Assembly: GCF_900102945.1 (NCBI RefSeq)
Contig: NZ_FNGI01000007.1
Span: 62,001-126,000 of the forward strand
DNA: 64,000 bases
Source: Modicisalibacter muralis
GTDB lineage: Bacteria > Pseudomonadota > Gammaproteobacteria > Pseudomonadales > Halomonadaceae
Reading direction: 5' to 3'
The translations under genes were made by a program, and so were the position numbers. Below the pieces are notes generated by a model. The model saw only the letters and a list, made by a program, of their open reading frames with translations. It ran no database searches and was not told where the DNA came from. Shown here piece after piece: positions 49,707-58,898 of this stretch. Each line of letters opens with the position of its first letter. Positions within the stretch are counted from its first letter, which is position 1.

Positions 49707-49710
49707 CACC

Positions 49711-51753
49711 TCAGACCTCGATCACTCCCTCGGTGACCTTCTCATGGGCTTGCCGTCGTACCCGCACGAAGGGGTTGCAGGTCGAGCTGGTGCCGAAGGG
49801 CATGCTGCCCGGTCCGCCCGCGCGCTCGATGATCGGCGCGATGAGACGCTTGTAGGGCCATTGTTCCCGCTCGAAGAGCTGCTCCTTGAGCATCCCGCGA
49901 TCGCGATCGTCGAAGGGGATCGCGTCGATCCGGGCCTCGAGGCGGGCGGCCATCTCACGCCAGAGTTCCTGGGCCTGCAGCGTGTAGTGATCCGCCAGGG
50001 TGTCGATGATCGCCCGCAGATTGACCTGTATCGCCAGCGTCTGCAGCCAGAAAAGCAGGGCCTCGAGACTGTCGTGATACAGGGTGTTGGCATGGCCGGG
50101 CTTGATGCAGTAGCACGGGTCCTGCATGCCGTGTTGCTCGAGGCGCGCGACGCTGATCCGCAGGGAGTCATGGTCGCGCAGCAGCAGCCCGTGGCACCGC
50201 CCCGCCTTGAAGACCAGCACGGCATTCTGGCCATGCACTTCCGCCAGCATGCCGAGCCGGAACATGCGCAGGTTGATGTCGAAGAAACTGTCGCAGAGCT
50301 CGCCGAACAGCGCCTGTACCGAGGCGGGGCTGGCCGTCATGCCGCGCTGTACCAGCCAGTCGTCGAACACATGGTGTTCGCCCCCCGGCAGCGGCGTCCC
50401 CAGCGTGGCCATGGGCACCAGGCGCACACCCGGGTCCCCCAGCAGGTCGCGGGGGTAGCTGCGCACCATGGCGGACAGGTGCCGCGGCGCCTCGTCGAAC
50501 AGCGTCGCCCCCTCCGGCATGTAGGCCCACCACTTGCTCTCATCGCACAGGTAGAGCGCCTCGGCGAGCCGGGCGTCCTTCTCCCTGGCCTGGTGCAGCA
50601 GGCGGGCGCTGAGATCGCCATTGAACATCTTGACCGCCGGCAGGTAGCGCGAGGCGCCGAGCGAATGGATGGCCATCGGCAGTTTCAGGAAGTGCGGGCT
50701 CGCTGTGGTCGGGGCCAGCGAGCGCAGCGACGAGGTCGCCAGCCAGGGCTCGGTGACCGTGTCTAGCGAGACGCAGTCTCCCGCCGCGAAGGCCGCTTGC
50801 AGCCAGTGGGGAAGCGCATGCGCGTGCTGCCAGGGGTGCACGGGAATGGCGACGTGGGTCCGGGCCAGGCCACGCGACGCCAACTCATCCTCCAGGGCTC
50901 GGCGGCTCTCGTCACCGGCGAGCCACTGCACCGGCACGGGGCAATCCTCGCCGACGCCGGCGCCGGTCATCACCTGGTCGCGGGCCATCGCCACCCAGCG
51001 CAGTTGGATGGGGGCGTTGAACTCGGCCATGTAGGCGCGATACTCGGCCTCGCTGAGCCCCTGCTTGGCCTTTGCCGTGGGGTGATAGGGCCGATCGAGC
51101 AGCGACGCCCACTGCTCCATGATCGCGAAGTGCTCGGCCGTGTCGCGCCCCGGCAAGTCGTGTGTCTCCACTCGGTGCGCCACGGAACTGGCGGCCTGCC
51201 AGAGGCTGTCGGCAAGCGCCTTGAGAAACACTTGCTGCCCCTGCCCCAGGACCTGCTCGTCGTCGTCCGTCACGGACCCGAAGACACGGCGCATGAAGGC
51301 GGCGGGATCGAGTGACTCCCACTCCCCGCGCTCGTGATCCCTCACGATCACCGGGGTGTGTGGCACCTTCTCCCACGCCTGAACGATACCGGGCTGCAAC
51401 AGCATGGCGATGCTGTGGTGCGGGTCCTGCCGCCAATGCCAGAAGCGCTGCGAAGGGTTGCCGCAATGAGCCTGGAACAAATGCGCCTGGAACACCGGCA
51501 GTCGGGTGAGCCAGTCGTCGGCCTCGCTGGCCGCCTGCCAGGTCGCGCCGAGGTCATCCAGCAGGCCCTCGACCAGCAGGCCGTCCACCAGCGACTGCAG
51601 GATCTGCGCCTCGGCATGGCGCGGGGCATCGAGAGATTTCATGGTCGTCAACTCCGTAGACGTGAAGGAGATAGCGGGGTCGGTACGCTCGAGCACGGTG
51701 TCAGCGCTCGACCGATCAGAAGGAAAGGGAACATTCGCCATCGGTGAACTCAT
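49711..51753 (-). CDS. acsA: NIS synthetase, AcsA/SbnC-like
   Basis: 680 residues from MSSPMANVPFPS (51753), overlapping the aldolase stop by ATGA. IucA/IucC synthetase domain: SLLDRPYHPTAKAKQGLS, then AIPVHPWQHAHALP, SPHFLKLPMAIHSLGASRYLP and GQNAVLVFKAGRCHGLLLRD. It also contains the FhuF-like C-terminal domain. NIS synthetases use ATP to join carboxylates such as citrate or 2-oxoglutarate to amines. The position (last gene of operon, after AcsB) matches AcsA. A rather long N-terminus precedes the domain. Confidence 0.82.
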   Translation of the reverse strand: MSSPMANVPFPSDRSSADTVLERTDPAISFTSTELTTMKSLDAPRHAEAQILQSLVDGLLVEGLLDDLGATWQAASEADDWLTRLPVFQAHLFQAHCGNPSQRFWHWRQDPHHSIAMLLQPGIVQAWEKVPHTPVIVRDHERGEWESLDPAAFMRRVFGSVTDDDEQVLGQGQQVFLKALADSLWQAASSVAHRVETHDLPGRDTAEHFAIMEQWASLLDRPYHPTAKAKQGLSEAEYRAYMAEFNAPIQLRWVAMARDQVMTGAGVGEDCPVPVQWLAGDESRRALEDELASRGLARTHVAIPVHPWQHAHALPHWLQAAFAAGDCVSLDTVTEPWLATSSLRSLAPTTASPHFLKLPMAIHSLGASRYLPAVKMFNGDLSARLLHQAREKDARLAEALYLCDESKWWAYMPEGATLFDEAPRHLSAMVRSYPRDLLGDPGVRLVPMATLGTPLPGGEHHVFDDWLVQRGMTASPASVQALFGELCDSFFDINLRMFRLGMLAEVHGQNAVLVFKAGRCHGLLLRDHDSLRISVARLEQHGMQDPCYCIKPGHANTLYHDSLEALLFWLQTLAIQVNLRAIIDTLADHYTLQAQELWREMAARLEARIDAIPFDDRDRGMLKEQLFEREQWPYKRLIAPIIERAGGPGSMPFGTSSTCNPFVRVRRQAHEKVTEGVIEV

Positions 51754-52589
51754 GACAGGGAAGCCTCGCTTTCTATCGGCGCCCGAACATCGCTTTCTAC
51801 CGACGCCCTGGCCTCGCTGTTTACCGGCGCCCTGGCTTCGCCGAGCGCCCGCTGCAGGGCGCGAAAGGCGATGCCCCGTTCGTCGCCCAGCATGAAGGTG
51901 CTGACGCCACGCGCCTGCCACCCGGCCTTGGCCTCCGCGTGACGCAGGAAGGCGCAATAGGGAATGCGATGCTCGCTCGCCGTGCGCTGAACCGCCTCCA
52001 GCGCCTGGACGACGTCGGGATGGCCGGGCTGCCAGGTCACGCCCAACGACTGGGACAGGTCCGCTGCTCCCTCCAGCACCATGTCGAGGCCCGATACCGC
52101 GCAGATCGCCTCGATCTCCGCCACTCCCTGGCGGCTCTCGATCATGGCGACCACCATGATTTCCCGGTTGGCTTCGATGACGTACTCCGCCAGGGAGGCC
52201 TTGCCGAAGGCGCCGGGCCGCCCGGCATTGAGACTGCGCTCACCCTCCGGCGCGTACTTGCAGGCGGCCACGGCACGCTCGAGGGTCTCGGCGTCCTCCA
52301 CGTTGGGCAGTACGATTCCCTGGGCACCGCCGTCGAGCAGACGCAGCAGGGTCTTGGGGTCGGCGTCCGGCACCCGTATCAGGGGCGTCAATTGGTAGCT
52401 CTCGGCGGTGCGGATCATGTGCTCGACGGTTTCCGGGTTGATCAGCACGTGCTCGGTGTCGATCACCACGAAGTCGAAACCCGCTTCCGCGATCAGCTCG
52501 ATGGAGGCGGCCGTGGGCAGGGAAGCCATGATGCCGTGGGCCTCCCTGCCCTCGGCCAGCGCCCGCTTCAGTCGGTTGGTCCTCAGCAT
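51750..52589 (-). CDS. acsB: HpcH/HpaI-type aldolase, citrate synthase AcsB/SbnG-like
   Basis: 279 residues. FVVIDTEHVLINPETVEHMI (33-52), RVPDADPKTLLRLLDGGAQGIVLPNVED (71-98), MIESRQGVAEIEAI (151-164) and GLDMVLEGAADLSQSLG (168-184) hold the metal-binding Glu and Asp of the family. SbnG of staphylococci makes citrate from oxaloacetate and acetyl-CoA for siderophore synthesis when the TCA cycle is down. The C-terminal 25 residues consist of three degenerate repeats (EARAPVNS, EARASVES, DVRAPIES), unlike family members. Overlaps both neighbours. Confidence 0.8.
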   Translation of the reverse strand: MLRTNRLKRALAEGREAHGIMASLPTAASIELIAEAGFDFVVIDTEHVLINPETVEHMIRTAESYQLTPLIRVPDADPKTLLRLLDGGAQGIVLPNVEDAETLERAVAACKYAPEGERSLNAGRPGAFGKASLAEYVIEANREIMVVAMIESRQGVAEIEAICAVSGLDMVLEGAADLSQSLGVTWQPGHPDVVQALEAVQRTASEHRIPYCAFLRHAEAKAGWQARGVSTFMLGDERGIAFRALQRALGEARAPVNSEARASVESDVRAPIESEASLS

Positions 52590-54478
52590 GCTGCCTCCTC
52601 GCCCGGCGCGAACGCCGCCAGCGGATTGGGGACGTGCTTGACCTGGGGGGCGGCATCACCAAACAGACGACGGCGGGTCAGGGCCTCCACCTCCCAGCGG
52701 GGCGCGAAGACATCGAAGCAGCGGTAGCGCTCGCCGTGCTGCGGATGGGCGCGCTGGTAGGCCTTGATCACCTCCGCCGTCATGGCCCAGAAACGTGACT
52801 CGTCCAGGCCGAAATGCCGGTGCAGGAAGATCGCCATCTCCGCCAGGGCGATGAAGAAGAAGGCATCGCAGGAGTAGTCGCGGACCGCGTCCGGGTCATC
52901 GGTGACGATGAAGGAGTTGCGGTTGAGGGCAGCGTGACGCTCGGGCACTGGCTCCAGGGCCGGGGCCAGCTCGGGGCGTGCCAGATGCGACGTGCTAAAG
53001 CGCACGCCGTCATGGAAATCCTTCAATGCCACCCTGAGCGGCCAGCCATCGCGATGAATGACCACGATGTTCTGGCCATGGGACTCCATCCCCACGCCCT
53101 CGGCGAACAGCAGATGGATGATCGGCAGGGTGGCGACATGCACGAGCTGCCGGGTCCAGGCTTCCAGCCCGTGGCGCTCCACCCAGGGCGCGATGAAGGG
53201 GACGGCGGGCGCTCCCTCGGCGTCTCTGGTAAATTGGCTCAGCCCATTGAAGGGCACGGCCCGCTCGCCATCCTCAAGGAACTCGCCGATGTTCTGGCGC
53301 CAGATGGCGCCGACCTTGCCGTATACATCGTTGTAACGGGTATCAGGAAAGGCCCGCTCGTCCAGCGCCACGCCGGCCACCTCGCCGAGAATCACGAACC
53401 CCGCTTCCCTGGCGGTGGCATCCGTGTCGATGAGTCGCTGAAGCCACTGGGTGATGATCGGCCCGTTGGTTACGGTGTGGCGCGCCAGGATGCGCGTGCT
53501 GGATGTATTGGTGATGCTCATCGCCAGCTTGAGATACGGCTTGTCCGACTCTCGGGGGGCCAGGGTACGAATCGACTGCTGCGCGGTATAGGTCGTCTCG
53601 CCCTCGCCCAACAGGGCGATCTCGCCGTTGGCAAGCTCCGGGTACAGCGCCGCAACCAGGGCGTTTTCCCACTGCCAGGGATGCACCGGCATCAGCACGA
53701 CGTCGTCTCGCGCCAGTTGGCGCTGCACGAGGTAGTCGTCCAGGCTCGCCAGTACGCGCGGACCGGCGTCCTTCGTGACCCGCTCGGCAAGCGCCACTCC
53801 GCTGACGGCTCCCTGATGCGCCAGGCGCTTCGGCACGGCCAGCCACCCTACCCGCAGCGGCTGGGCGAACTCCGGTCCATAACGCTGATTGTCCCGCAAG
53901 GAGAAGCCGAGCCGCGACTTGTAGCAGGGGTGGTAGCTGTGTGCATCGGTGAAATACTGCTCCAGGGCATCGGCATCCAGCGCCTGCGGTGTCTCGTTAA
54001 AAGGCACTGGCCAGGCGGATGACTGCACGTCCTTGATCAGGGTCTGCGTCAGTTCGTTGACAAAACCGGGCTGGATCGCCACATCGCCCAGCGCCACCTC
54101 GAGATCCTCGATGAACCGCTGCAGGCTCACCGACTCCGGCGAGCCCGCCGCGCCCTCGACCACGAGGGTGGAGTGCGCGAGGCGGATCAGCTGAAAGCTG
54201 TGGCACTGCCAACCGCTCACCCGATAGCGACGCTTGCCCAGCGTCAGGGTGAATAGCATGGTACCGGCGATATCGGCCTCCGGCCCGGCGACGGCCTCGT
54301 AGGGAAGCACGTCCTCGTAGAGCAGGGTCTGCAGCAGCTGGCCTACGACGCGCTGCTCGATACGGGCGTGATGCCGCCAGTGCAGCGAGGAAGCGAACGG
54401 CGTGGAAATGGACACCGGGGCGCCGGGATCGCCCTCGGCTGCCGCAGCCGGCGGCAGAACATGTTCATAGGATGGCAT
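52583..54478 (-). CDS. acsC: NIS synthetase, AcsC/SbnF-like
   Basis: 631 residues. TDAHSYHPCYKSRLGFSLRD (176-195), VLMPVHPWQWENALV, SDKPYLKLAMSITNTSSTRIL and GVGMESHGQNIVVIHRDGWPL are the NIS nucleotide and acid/amine motifs. By order it equals AcsC, which joins the diamine to the citryl intermediate in the known pathway. The start overlaps none of its neighbours: 58 bases lie between it and the decarboxylase end. It overlaps the aldolase by seven bases. Confidence 0.85.
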   Translation of the reverse strand: MPSYEHVLPPAAAAEGDPGAPVSISTPFASSLHWRHHARIEQRVVGQLLQTLLYEDVLPYEAVAGPEADIAGTMLFTLTLGKRRYRVSGWQCHSFQLIRLAHSTLVVEGAAGSPESVSLQRFIEDLEVALGDVAIQPGFVNELTQTLIKDVQSSAWPVPFNETPQALDADALEQYFTDAHSYHPCYKSRLGFSLRDNQRYGPEFAQPLRVGWLAVPKRLAHQGAVSGVALAERVTKDAGPRVLASLDDYLVQRQLARDDVVLMPVHPWQWENALVAALYPELANGEIALLGEGETTYTAQQSIRTLAPRESDKPYLKLAMSITNTSSTRILARHTVTNGPIITQWLQRLIDTDATAREAGFVILGEVAGVALDERAFPDTRYNDVYGKVGAIWRQNIGEFLEDGERAVPFNGLSQFTRDAEGAPAVPFIAPWVERHGLEAWTRQLVHVATLPIIHLLFAEGVGMESHGQNIVVIHRDGWPLRVALKDFHDGVRFSTSHLARPELAPALEPVPERHAALNRNSFIVTDDPDAVRDYSCDAFFFIALAEMAIFLHRHFGLDESRFWAMTAEVIKAYQRAHPQHGERYRCFDVFAPRWEVEALTRRRLFGDAAPQVKHVPNPLAAFAPGEEAAC

Positions 54479-54536
54479 AAGGTACCCTTAACACTAGGAA
54501 AATGGATCGGCGAAGCGACTCGGTCAGAACATCGGC

Positions 54537-55829
54537 TCAGCTCGCTGGCTCGGCGTGCCGCTGGTCTCGCGTCTCGAGTTCGCGGCTCTCGTGGGCGCTG
54601 CGGACGAAGAACTGCTCGGGACGTGGGTGGCACAGGAAGTCCGCGTGAGAGATGTTGTAGCCGTAGGCGCCGGCCAGCGGCAGCACCAGCAGATCGCCCA
54701 CCGCCACCCCTTGCAGTTCCTGCCCGCGACTCAGAACGTCCTTGGGGGTACACAGCTGCCCCACCACGGTCCAAGGCTGACGCTCCCCCTCGCCCGCCCG
54801 CTCGGGGTCGCGCGGCAGGTGAATGACCGGGTGATCGTGCCCTTGGGCCGCGGGCAGGCGGAACTGGTGGGTACCGCCCCGACAGACGAGAAAGCCTTCC
54901 CCATGGCTGACCTTGGTATCGAGCACCTCGATCGCGTAGTAGCCGCAGAAGGCCGAGAGGAAACGGCCGATCTCGAAGCGCACCCGAGGCGGCTCGTGCA
55001 TGGTCGCCAGACGCTCTCCCAGGGCCTGACATAGGCCGGACCAGTCGAACTGCGCGGACGGCTGGAGCGAGGACGGTTGTAGATAGTTCACGCCGATACC
55101 GCCACCCACGTTGAGCTGAGTGACCCGCTCGGGGTGGCGTGCCAGCGCTCGCCAGCGAGGCCAGCGCTCCAGATAGGACGCCAGCAGCCGCTGGTGTCGC
55201 TGCTCGCAGGTCTGGTGCGACATGGCGTGAACATGAAAGCCGACCAGCGTAAGGTTCGAGGCGTCATCCACCGCTCGCACAGCTTCAGCCAGCTGCGCCT
55301 CATCGATGCCGAACGGCGTGGCGGTGCCGGCCATTCTCAGGCGGCTGGAGAGATCCGCGGGCAGCGCGGGATTGATGCGCAGCAGCACGGGCTGCAGGTG
55401 ATCCAGCGAGGCCGCGATCGCCTGCAGGCGGGCCACTTCCCCGAGGCTTTCGACATGAAAGGCCTCGACACCTCGCGTCATGGCGTCATGCATATCGGAA
55501 TCCAGCTTGCCCGGTCCGGAGAGCACCCAGGGACGCGGCGTCGAACAGGCGCAGGCACGCGCGATCTCGCCGCCGGACGACAGCTCCAGCCCATCCACGA
55601 CCGGCGCCAGCGTATCGATGATGGCCGCCTCACTGTTGGCCTTGATCGCATAGTAGAGCTCGACGCCGGTCGGCAATGCCGCCTGCATGGCGCGGCCGTG
55701 GGCGGCGAGCGCCGGAAGGTCATAGAAGAACGCCGCCATGGGCTCGCGGCACGCCCGGCGATGCGCGGCGATGGCGGCGAGGATGTGCTTGGGAATCATG
55801 TTCTCGGAAATCGAGAGATGCTCAGCCAT
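54537..55829 (-). CDS. acsE: Fold-type III PLP decarboxylase, AcsE/SbnH-like
   Basis: 430 residues. PLP lysine in VELYYAIKANSEAAI (55-69), GGGIGVNYL (242-250) phosphate loop, FEIGRFLSAFCG (289-300) and CTPKDVLSRGQEL (361-373) match alanine racemase-like decarboxylases of the DAP/ornithine group. AcsE decarboxylates citryl-serine and SbnH citryl-diaminopropionate. It overlaps the AcsD-like gene by eight bases, so both are coupled. Confidence 0.88.
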   Translation of the reverse strand: MAEHLSISENMIPKHILAAIAAHRRACREPMAAFFYDLPALAAHGRAMQAALPTGVELYYAIKANSEAAIIDTLAPVVDGLELSSGGEIARACACSTPRPWVLSGPGKLDSDMHDAMTRGVEAFHVESLGEVARLQAIAASLDHLQPVLLRINPALPADLSSRLRMAGTATPFGIDEAQLAEAVRAVDDASNLTLVGFHVHAMSHQTCEQRHQRLLASYLERWPRWRALARHPERVTQLNVGGGIGVNYLQPSSLQPSAQFDWSGLCQALGERLATMHEPPRVRFEIGRFLSAFCGYYAIEVLDTKVSHGEGFLVCRGGTHQFRLPAAQGHDHPVIHLPRDPERAGEGERQPWTVVGQLCTPKDVLSRGQELQGVAVGDLLVLPLAGAYGYNISHADFLCHPRPEQFFVRSAHESRELETRDQRHAEPAS

Positions 55830-57633
55830 AGGCCACCTCCCGGCCCATGGCCTGGGTGACGCGCCAGGGGTTGGGCAACGCCACGTACTGGGCCTGCCGG
55901 TCCGCCTGGGCCATCAGCCGTAGCCTGAAGTTGGTCTTGCAGGGCAGGTCGCCTCCCGCCAACAGCGCATCCAGCTCGGGGGCCGACGTGCCCAGGATCT
56001 GTCGCACGCGACGCAGCTCGCCCAGGGTGTCCTGCCACAGCGCATCGCCAAGGGCCGGACGCTGCCAGCTCAGCGCCAGGATCGCCTCGGCGGCATGATT
56101 GACGAGCAGGCAGTAGGCAATGCGATTCCAGCCCTGCTCGCGACGGTAGGTCATCGACTCCCTGACGCGGGGATGCAGTGACTCCCCGGCGAGCCAGTCC
56201 ACGCCCTTGTCGCTGGTCAGCTTGACCCCTTCGAAGTCACGCAGCAGCATCTGCCGAGGCATGCCCTCGTCATGGATCAGCACGCAATTCTGCAAATGGG
56301 GCTCCATGACGATGCCGTGGCGGAAAAACAGCCCCATGACCGGCGCCACCAGCGTACCCAGGTAGGCCTGGAACCACTGCCGGACACGGCCTTCCGACGG
56401 CAGGGTGTCGCCGCCACCGGCAAGCGACGCTCCGTCGATGAAGGACAGCACCATGGGCGCCAGCTGGGCATCTCGCGCAAACAGCGTCGCGCTGAGCAGG
56501 CAGCGCTGCGGCGAGAACCGCTGACAGAAGTTTTCCCGCAGGATCACGCCGGTCTGTTCCCGGAACCAACGCCTGTCGGTCTCGTCGCCCGCTGCCGGCG
56601 CCCAGTGCACCGTGGCCGGTTCCTGTGCCACACACAGCCCTTCCAGGGCCGCGTCCTTCTGTTGGGCGAGCCGATGCATGATGCGGTCGACGACCAGCGT
56701 ACTCTCCAGCTCGTACCAGGCGTTCTTGCGCACACAGTTGGTGATGCGCACATTGAGCGATCCCTTGATGAACCAGGGATGTCCCTCGATGTACCAGGTG
56801 CGCATGGACACGGTGGGCGCGGCGCGCCAGCCGCTCTGTCCGAGATCGCCGATGACGCCGTCCCCGATCAACGCCGCCACCCGGGCATCCTGACGGAAAA
56901 GATCGGCCTGCACCGGGTGCATGCTGAGCACCACGCGATCGCCATCCTCGGCACGGCTTTGGTCCGCCACATGCGGCAGCACGTCCAGGGCACTCAACCG
57001 ATTGGCCTGGACACTCAGCCCGGCCACGGGAAAGGAAAATTGGTACAGGGCCGTGGTGGCGCAGAATTCCGGCGCGTAGGCAGGCTTGTCCTGCAGCAGA
57101 TGGGGCGGCCACTGCCTGGCCTTGGGCGTGGGATGATTGGGATGGCCGAACCACAGCCCCTGCTCACTGCGGCGATAATCCGTCAGCGGATGCAGCCTCG
57201 GTTGTTCGACGGCGTGGGCGACGATCGTCGTCATGACGTCCTGGCTCTGCACGACCTGATCGCATAACTCTTGATTGAGCCTACCGTCATGCCACTGACA
57301 GTGTTCCAGCAGCGCGGAAACCAACCCCGCCATCTCGGGGACGTGCCAGCCAGGGGCCCCCGCGTCCCGAATGTAGGCATCGGAGAGGTAGAAGTGGCTC
57401 CCGATGACCGAGCGCCGGTCCACCATCACGAACAGCGAAAGCGATTCCGACCATTCGATCTTAAGCGGCGTGCCATGCAGTTGCTCCGGCAGGCCTTCCC
57501 GCTGGGCTGGCCATCGATAGGACAGGGAGTCATGGGGTATTGCCACTTCCTTGATGATGCAATTCAGCAATGCATGCGTCGATGCATGTCGGCTCGTCTC
57601 GTCGGGTAAACGAGAGCAACGGGCGTAGCTCAT
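55822..57633 (-). CDS. acsD: NIS synthetase, AcsD/SbnE-like
   Basis: 603 residues, GGAGG six bases before ATG. Type-A motifs: WFGHPNHPTPKARQWP (161-176), SMHPVQADLF, WFIKGSLNVRITNCVRKNAWYELE and LQNCVLIHDEGMPRQMLLRDFEGVKL. The first gene of the biosynthetic operon and, as in achromobactin, before the decarboxylase; AcsD activates citrate and condenses it with L-serine. The substrate amine here is not proven. Two Fur boxes lie between this gene and the divergent ATPase gene. Confidence 0.87.
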   Translation of the reverse strand: MSYARCSRLPDETSRHASTHALLNCIIKEVAIPHDSLSYRWPAQREGLPEQLHGTPLKIEWSESLSLFVMVDRRSVIGSHFYLSDAYIRDAGAPGWHVPEMAGLVSALLEHCQWHDGRLNQELCDQVVQSQDVMTTIVAHAVEQPRLHPLTDYRRSEQGLWFGHPNHPTPKARQWPPHLLQDKPAYAPEFCATTALYQFSFPVAGLSVQANRLSALDVLPHVADQSRAEDGDRVVLSMHPVQADLFRQDARVAALIGDGVIGDLGQSGWRAAPTVSMRTWYIEGHPWFIKGSLNVRITNCVRKNAWYELESTLVVDRIMHRLAQQKDAALEGLCVAQEPATVHWAPAAGDETDRRWFREQTGVILRENFCQRFSPQRCLLSATLFARDAQLAPMVLSFIDGASLAGGGDTLPSEGRVRQWFQAYLGTLVAPVMGLFFRHGIVMEPHLQNCVLIHDEGMPRQMLLRDFEGVKLTSDKGVDWLAGESLHPRVRESMTYRREQGWNRIAYCLLVNHAAEAILALSWQRPALGDALWQDTLGELRRVRQILGTSAPELDALLAGGDLPCKTNFRLRLMAQADRQAQYVALPNPWRVTQAMGREVAYG

Positions 57634-57820
57634 ATGGCCTCCGCAAGAATGCGTCCTTTTTAAAGACCCACCTGCCCGGTAGCCGGCCGCTATCGACGCA
57701 AGCCCCCTATCCTCGTCGGTGGCTTTTCCGCCGTCGGCTTCTGGCGCCCGCTGGCCTGTGAATCCGCGTGTCCCTAGCTAGTCACTATGCGAAGCTGTAA
57801 GTGATTGTTGTGCCTGGTCG

Positions 57821-57839
57821 GATGATCAAGATCATTATG
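57821..57839. promoter_or_regulatory. Fur box 1 of divergent siderophore promoter
   Basis: GATGATCAAGATCATTATG: 14 of 19 identical to the Fur consensus; also a GATCAAGATC-type palindrome. Confidence 0.7.
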
Positions 57840-57857
57840 TAAATGCGAATCATTATA
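57839..57857. promoter_or_regulatory. Fur box 2 of divergent siderophore promoter
   Basis: GTAAATGCGAATCATTATA: 14 of 19 positions, directly beside box 1, followed by another ATCATTA. Gives tight iron repression of both directions. Confidence 0.72.
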
Positions 57858-58023
57858 CTAATCATTAATAAAAAGACTGTCCATGATCATCGAGCGATCC
57901 GTTCGCCATGGCCTGACACCCCATGGTTCTGAATAGGCCAGATAGAGGACGTTTAGACGTTGAAAATGAGAATTTTTTGTCTTACGGTTCTCGGCCCAGG
58001 GACCACACCAACGAGCCAACTCC

Positions 58024-58869
58024 ATGTCCTCGACACCTGCCAAGCCGCCTCGACTGACAGGCGAAGCCCTGCGCGCCGGGTACGAATCCCGACGCGTACT
58101 GGACGGCATTGACCTGACGGTGGCCGAGGGCAAGCTGACGGTGCTGCTCGGCCCGAACGGTAGCGGGAAGTCGACGCTGCTGAAGACGTTGGCACGCACA
58201 CTGACGCCCAGTGCCGGACGCGTCTGTCTCGATGGCGAGGACATCCACCGCCGCAACACGCGAGAGGTGGCACAGCGCCTGGGCATCCTGCCGCAGGGCC
58301 CTTCCGCACCGGAGGGACTGACGGTCAGGCAACTGGTCGGCATGGGGCGCTTTCCTCACCAGCGGTTGTGGCGACAGGATGCCCATCAGGATGCTCGCGC
58401 CATCCGCGAGGCGATGGCTTATGCCGATGTCACGGACTTCGCCGAGCGCAGTGTCGACGCGCTCTCCGGCGGACAGCGCCAGCGCTGCTGGATCGCCATG
58501 ATCCTGGCCCAGGAGACGGACCTGGTCCTGCTCGACGAGCCGACGACCTTTCTCGATCTGAAGGTCCAGGTCGACCTGCTGGAGTTGCTGGTTCGGCTCG
58601 CCCACGACAAGGGGCGCACGCTGCTGGTGGTACTGCACGACCTCAACCTGGCCGCGGCCTATGCCGACATTCTGGTGATGATGCGCCAGGGCCGCATCGA
58701 GCATAGCGGCCCACCGGAAACGGTCTTCACCAGTGCTCACCTCAAGCAGGTCTTCGATCTCGATGCGCATGTCATTCGCGATCCGCATACCCGGCGCCTG
58801 CTCTGCGTGCCTAGCCTGACGGGCACGACACCCATTCCCCAGGTGATCTCCGGGGTCGCGCATGGTTAA
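58024..58869 (+). CDS. ABC transporter ATPase, FecE/CbrD-like
   Basis: 281 residues. Walker A GPNGSGKST (43-51), signature LSGGQRQR (142-149), Walker B LVLLDEPT (163-170) and H-loop VLHDLNLAAAYAD. A FecE-type ATPase that drives the FecCD permeases at 46920-48967. It is separated from them by the biosynthetic operon and is controlled by the divergent Fur region. Confidence 0.93.
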   Translation: MSSTPAKPPRLTGEALRAGYESRRVLDGIDLTVAEGKLTVLLGPNGSGKSTLLKTLARTLTPSAGRVCLDGEDIHRRNTREVAQRLGILPQGPSAPEGLTVRQLVGMGRFPHQRLWRQDAHQDARAIREAMAYADVTDFAERSVDALSGGQRQRCWIAMILAQETDLVLLDEPTTFLDLKVQVDLLELLVRLAHDKGRTLLVVLHDLNLAAAYADILVMMRQGRIEHSGPPETVFTSAHLKQVFDLDAHVIRDPHTRRLLCVPSLTGTTPIPQVISGVAHG

Positions 58870-58898
58870 TCCCGCCCCGCTGCCACGATGAGTCGCCG

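Larger units (their letters stand above)
57634..58023. other. Divergent promoter region with two Fur boxes
   Basis: 390 bases between the first NIS gene and the ABC ATPase gene. Contains two Fur boxes at 57821-57839 and 57839-57857 and an A/T-rich stretch to 57870. No gene. Confidence 0.7.

Noticed and set aside
49744-50766. Long plus-strand frame opposite the AcsA-like gene
   Set aside because: Antisense shadow of a coherent NIS synthetase.
56272-57267. 331-codon plus-strand frame opposite the AcsD-like gene
   Set aside because: Antisense shadow; motifs are on the minus strand.
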